The notes under the pieces are model-generated. The model had not been told where the DNA came from and searched no databases. It saw nothing but the letters and a program-made list of their open reading frames with translations. A stretch of 64,000 bases of DNA from Astragalus membranaceus (Eukaryota > Streptophyta > Magnoliopsida > Fabales > Fabaceae): NCBI GenBank assembly GCA_039519185.1, contig CM076849.1, forward strand, positions 30,768,609 through 30,832,608, written 5' to 3'. The position numbers and the translations under genes were made by a program. Below are positions 60,459 to 64,000 of this stretch, in pieces. Position 1 is the first letter of the stretch. The number at the start of each line of letters is the position of its first letter.

Positions 60459-60959
60459 TGTAAGTGATAATTCAGTATAGTTATACATAGCAGTATAACA
60501 AGCAAAAAATAAAACATGCATTCAACTTCTAGGGGAATTTAGCAAATTAGAAGTAGAATCCTAAATGAATGCCCCCTGACAAAATATACTGCCATGTAGC
60601 TACCTTTGGTTCAGTAGGAAGAGAGCAAATAACTTATTGCAGTCCTGATGTCTTAGTGTTTTGATACAATTCAATTATAATGAATTCAGTAAGTCACCAA
60701 GCGAACATTCCTTTTATCCTCTAAATCTATTAGATATATCCTCCTCTTCTACAAATAGACAGGACCACATTAATATTCAGCACAACATAAAATCCATACA
60801 AGAAGAAAACGTAAACTGACAGCACATTTGGAAATAAATGAAATTTGCAATGAAAAAATCAACCACTATTAAGTGAGCCCAATTCACCATCATCTTCTTC
60901 TTTTTGTGTGCAATTGGATGGCCGTCATCAAAACTCAAACCCTACCTTTACCTTCAACA
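60459..60959. other. Intergenic DNA, no gene seen
   Basis: Sequence between the MITE and the PPR remnant; nothing recognisable. Confidence 0.45.
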
Positions 60960-61242
60960 ATCATTTCAAGAAACTTAAGTGACTTCCATTTTGAACATCA
61001 ATGCCAAAGCTTCGTCAACCAAACTCTCCTTACACAATCCTTCTATTATAACTGTGTAGGGTATGATGTCTACGTCGTAGCCTTTACTCAAAAAGATCAT
61101 GAAAAATCACAATGGCATCCTTGATCCTACCCCCTTTATAGAGTCCATCTAAAATGATGGTGTAGGTGAACATGTTAGGAAGAATACACTGATATTTAAT
61201 TTTCACCAATAAGTCAATGGCTTTCTCAACCTGGTTGCTTTA

Positions 61243-63032
61243 TGCGGATCTTTCGCGTTCAATGAAGTCGCCATCAATGTTTAATTATAAGGGAAAACAT
61301 TGAAAAATCCCTTAAAAATGAAAATGGTCTTAAAACCAGATTTAGAGTTCGGGAGTCGTTTATGTGTGGGGAAGGTATTAGCACACCACAATATTATTTC
61401 GACAAAGGTTACCTCTAATTAGTTGTGCAAAACATATTAATTTTGAAAATATTTATTTCCCTTTTTATTATGAAAATAATTTAAAAGACTAAATAAAACT
61501 TATTTATTTTTGTGTTTTTGTTGAGAACTAATAGATAAATGTTTTAGAAAAGACTCAAATTTTTTATTTTTATTATTGCACTTGACAGAGGTGGGCACCC
61601 CTCTGCTCCTACGTATCTCCTGGTAGAGAATCAAAGGCTACGTAGTTCTGGGAAGAAAATCTTTGTTAGTTTGGTATTTTTTATTTAATATTTTTAACGA
61701 AAGATGATTTTGATGAGTAAAAAAAGTAAGGAAACATAACTTCAAAAATAGAGTAGGTTGTAAAACAGTAAAAAGAGGTGCAATCAGCAATGGAGATGCT
61801 GTGTTATAAAAAGGGGGTGCGAATAGCAGAGCCCGGTTTAGTTTTTTTTGAAGAGTTAGCATGGGCTTTTTAAGATGGGGGTTGTTTAAAAAAAATACGG
61901 GGGTGTAGGTATTAGTCTGTACTTAAAAGTAAAAAATAAGATAAACTTAAAAAGACTGTATAATATAACAATTAAAAGGGAACCCTAATTCTAACTCCAA
62001 CTCTCAGGCGCCGTTTCTCCCATTTTTAGAGAGAGAAATTTTGGGTGAGAGAGAAAGAAAAAGAAAGAGAGAGAACGGGAGAGGGGAGGTGATGGCTACG
62101 GTGAGTGAGAGGAAGAAAACGACGGTGAGAGGGAGAGGGAGAGGGAGAGGGAGAGGGAGAGGGAGGTGACGCCGGAGGAGCCAAACACGGGGGGAACCGT
62201 GGCGCCGCCGGCGATGGTCATGAGAGAGATATTGAGATGGGAGAGATATAGAGGTTTTCTATAGCTGTTGTAGTGGTGTTTGGTTGTTGGGGGTGTTTGG
62301 TGGTTGTTGTGGTGGTGATGAGAGAGATATTGAGATGAGAGTGAAAATGAAAAAAGAATGGTGAGATAGATGATGATCAGTGAAGAGAGATTTTGAGATG
62401 GTGGTGGTGAGGGTTTATTTCTCATCCTTCTTCTCTCTTTCATTTTTTCAAAACCAATTCCTCCCCCTTTTTTGATTGTTGGCTTGGTTTTTATACTTCT
62501 TTCTTTAGGCGTGGAGGATGGTACACATTACTGGGAGCACTGGTTTGACTTGGCTTGAGATACAGACAACACAGTACAGAGGTTTGGCACTATGTGTTCT
62601 GGTGCAAGGCTGGGCAGTAGCTTTTTTGTGAAAAGAAAGCAAACATAATAAAAGAGCAATAACCACTTAGCCAAAATAGAAGATGCGATACTTCTTTCTT
62701 TTTATTTGTATATGCATTTTTGATTTTTGATTTTGATTTTTATGTTTATTTTTATTGTTGGAATTCCGATTTCTATTTATATTTTTTGTATTTTAATTTT
62801 GTGATTTAAAGCAATAAAATTGTTAAAATTAAATACCAATAATAGAGTTTTTAATTCTTTTTCTTGCAATAAAAAAATAAATAAATAAGTTCTACCAATA
62901 ATAAGAACAATGACATAAAACCGCTAGCAAGCACCAAATGACATGTGTCAACGACAAACATCGTAACAAACAATGTTTTGGATTTTTTCTAGTAAATTTT
63001 AAATTAGTTGGACAAAATTAGGGTCCAACACA
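61243..63032 (-). mobile_element. Ogre/Tat-like solo LTR, reverse orientation
   Basis: Read on the minus strand it starts TGTTGGACCCTAATTTTGTC (63032) and ends AAAGATCCGCA (61243). It shares with the LTR at 41330-58120 the ACTACGTAG...GATACGTAGGAGC block (about 61600-61650), the GAACTCTAAAT/GGGAGTCG region (61345) and the GTCGCC near the end (61267). Flanks AAATG and TAAAG on the minus strand are only a poor duplication, so the exact borders are inferred mainly from the interruption of the PPR repeats. Confidence 0.6.
62125..62166. repeat. (GGGAGA)n microsatellite
   Basis: About seven GAGAGG/GGGAGA units in a purine-rich part of the LTR. Confidence 0.95.
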
Positions 63033-63300
63033 TTTAAAAAAGAATTGTAAGTGTATATATTGGGTGGGTGGCCTCTATCACCCATCTCTTCCAAAAGCTT
63101 CCAAGCCCTAGTAAGGCTCATTGATTTGCACAAACTATGAACGAGAATATTGTAAGAAATTGTGTCGGGAGAAACTTTGTTGGAATGCATTTGTTTAATG
63201 AGGTTAACGGCTTCTTCGAACATGTGGGACTAACATAATCCATTGATTATGATATTGTAAGACCTAGTGTCAGGACGCACTAGTTTGTTCCATAGGTTCT

Positions 63301-64000
63301 AAACCATCTTAGAATCTCATTAAACAGGGCCATATGTGTATTTAACACTATGATCAAAGGAAAATCCGTCTCGTGCTAGTTTGTTCCATAGGTTCCATAA
63401 GAGTATTGAACGTAAAAATGTTGGGCCAATAGCCCAATTTTAGAATCTCGCCCAATATAGAAAACGCAAACCTCAGTTGACAGCAACAATTAATGATAAT
63501 ATTAAGGGTAACCGCGCTAGCTTAACGTGGCGGAGTTCCATTTTGTGAGTAAGGGAGAGGAGAGAACCATAGAATAGTGTTTCACTTCCCTCCTCACTTC
63601 CGTAAACTAACACATAACTTATGGTGCACTTATGAGATTCAGGTCTCCAGCAAACAAGTTACTTACAATTAGCATTTTCTGCATGCCTCTCGTAAATAAT
63701 TTAGTTACGGTACATATTTTAAAAACTATGTACCATAGCGTAAAGAGAATTTTAAACTGTGTAACGTAAACAACCTTAGTTACCATATAGAGTTAATATT
63801 CTATGCATAGTGAATAGCTAGTTACTAGTTGGTTATGGTTTATTTTTTTATATTATTTTGTGAAATTATTTCTTAATTTGTTTCGAATGGGGTATGTGTG
63901 AGAAGAGTTTCGATAGAGGCGTCGGCGTAACCGTATACTTGAGGAGTCTCATGTTGAGGCGTCCGCGTAAATGTGTGTGTGTTGGAATTGAACAAAATCA
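63301..64000. other. Flanking DNA, no gene seen
   Basis: No coding region supported. GAGGCGTC(G/C)GCGTAA occurs twice, near 63918 and 63956. Confidence 0.5.

Larger units (their letters stand above)
60960..63300 (-). pseudogene. P-class PPR (Rf-like) gene remnant, split by an LTR
   Basis: On the minus strand the 5' part (63300-63033) reads LVRPDTRSYNIIINGLC, a stop, then MFEEAVNLIKQMHSNKVSPD, TISYNILVHSLCKS and PPNIYTYNSFLN. These are successive 35-residue pentatricopeptide repeats with the usual PDTxSYNIL pattern. After the LTR at 61243-63032 the repeats resume (VEKAIDLLVKIKYQCILPNM, FTYTIILDGLYKGGRIKDA, GYDVDIIPYTVIIEGLCKES) and decay near 60960. PPR proteins of this class bind organellar RNA. 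Stops include TAG at 63230-63232 and a frameshift near 61100. No start codon or transit peptide is visible. A short GCTAGTTTGTTCCATAGGTTC duplication near 63279 and 63374 marks its upstream edge. Confidence 0.82.

Noticed and set aside
62096..62443. 115-codon minus-strand frame with Ser-Leu runs and a hydrophobic segment
   Set aside because: Depends on the GGGAGA microsatellite inside the Ogre-like LTR; probably spurious.

Overview
This is plant nuclear DNA, most likely from a eudicot and plausibly a legume. The evidence is an AT-rich, intron-bearing sequence with plant CACTA, MULE, Helitron, Ty1-copia, Ty3-type and LINE elements, long LTR segments resembling the giant Ogre/Tat elements common in legumes, and fragments of plant genes (alpha-tubulin, a PI-PLC X-domain protein, P-class PPR repeats, a B3-like domain). 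I see no intact ordinary host gene, no tRNA or rRNA gene, and nothing bacterial. Nearly all coding capacity is transposon protein or broken host-gene pieces.

Layout. 1-2842 is the 3' part of a CACTA element: the end of the TNP2-type transposase, a broken accessory (Transposase_24) gene, subterminal repeats and the terminal inverted repeat. 2843-8200 is gene-poor DNA with a Helitron 3' end, a MULE-type hairpin element (6362-7493) and a MITE. 8241-16165 is Ty1-copia element 1, whose RNase H region is split by a 3.1-kb solo LTR (12639-15733); the element appears to sit in an exon of an unidentified membrane-protein gene. 16920-22815 is Ty1-copia element 2 (TSD TTAAT). 25656-27880 is a Helitron on the minus strand. 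29260-36412 is a young Ty1-copia element 3 (TSD CAGGT, LTR ends TA...TA) that interrupts an exon of a B3-like gene (29112-36802). 36838-38260 is a truncated CACTA relative of the first element.

38760-60065 is the most striking region. A degenerate tandem repeat is the host of a 19.9-kb MULE (39573-59441, 9-bp TSD TATAGAATA). The MULE carries LINE-derived coding sequence. That sequence is split by an Ogre-like LTR (41330-58120, TSD GGTAT), which is itself split by a CACTA element (41941-55310, TSD GAA) and by a small MULE (55882-56848). The CACTA carries fragments of plant genes and is split by a gag/pol-less LTR element (47669-54876, TSD GCCTC). The insertion order can be read directly from the target-site duplications. 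60271-60458 is a MITE. 60960-63300 is a P-class PPR pseudogene split by a second Ogre-like LTR in reverse orientation.

The parts do not form a pathway; the window is a record of successive insertions. The observations most worth follow-up are the perfectly resolved nest, a 13-nt complementarity at the primer-binding position of copia 2 that would fit self-primed reverse transcription, the CACTA carrying tubulin and PLC fragments, and antisense exon/intron-like signals inside the LTR of copia 3.
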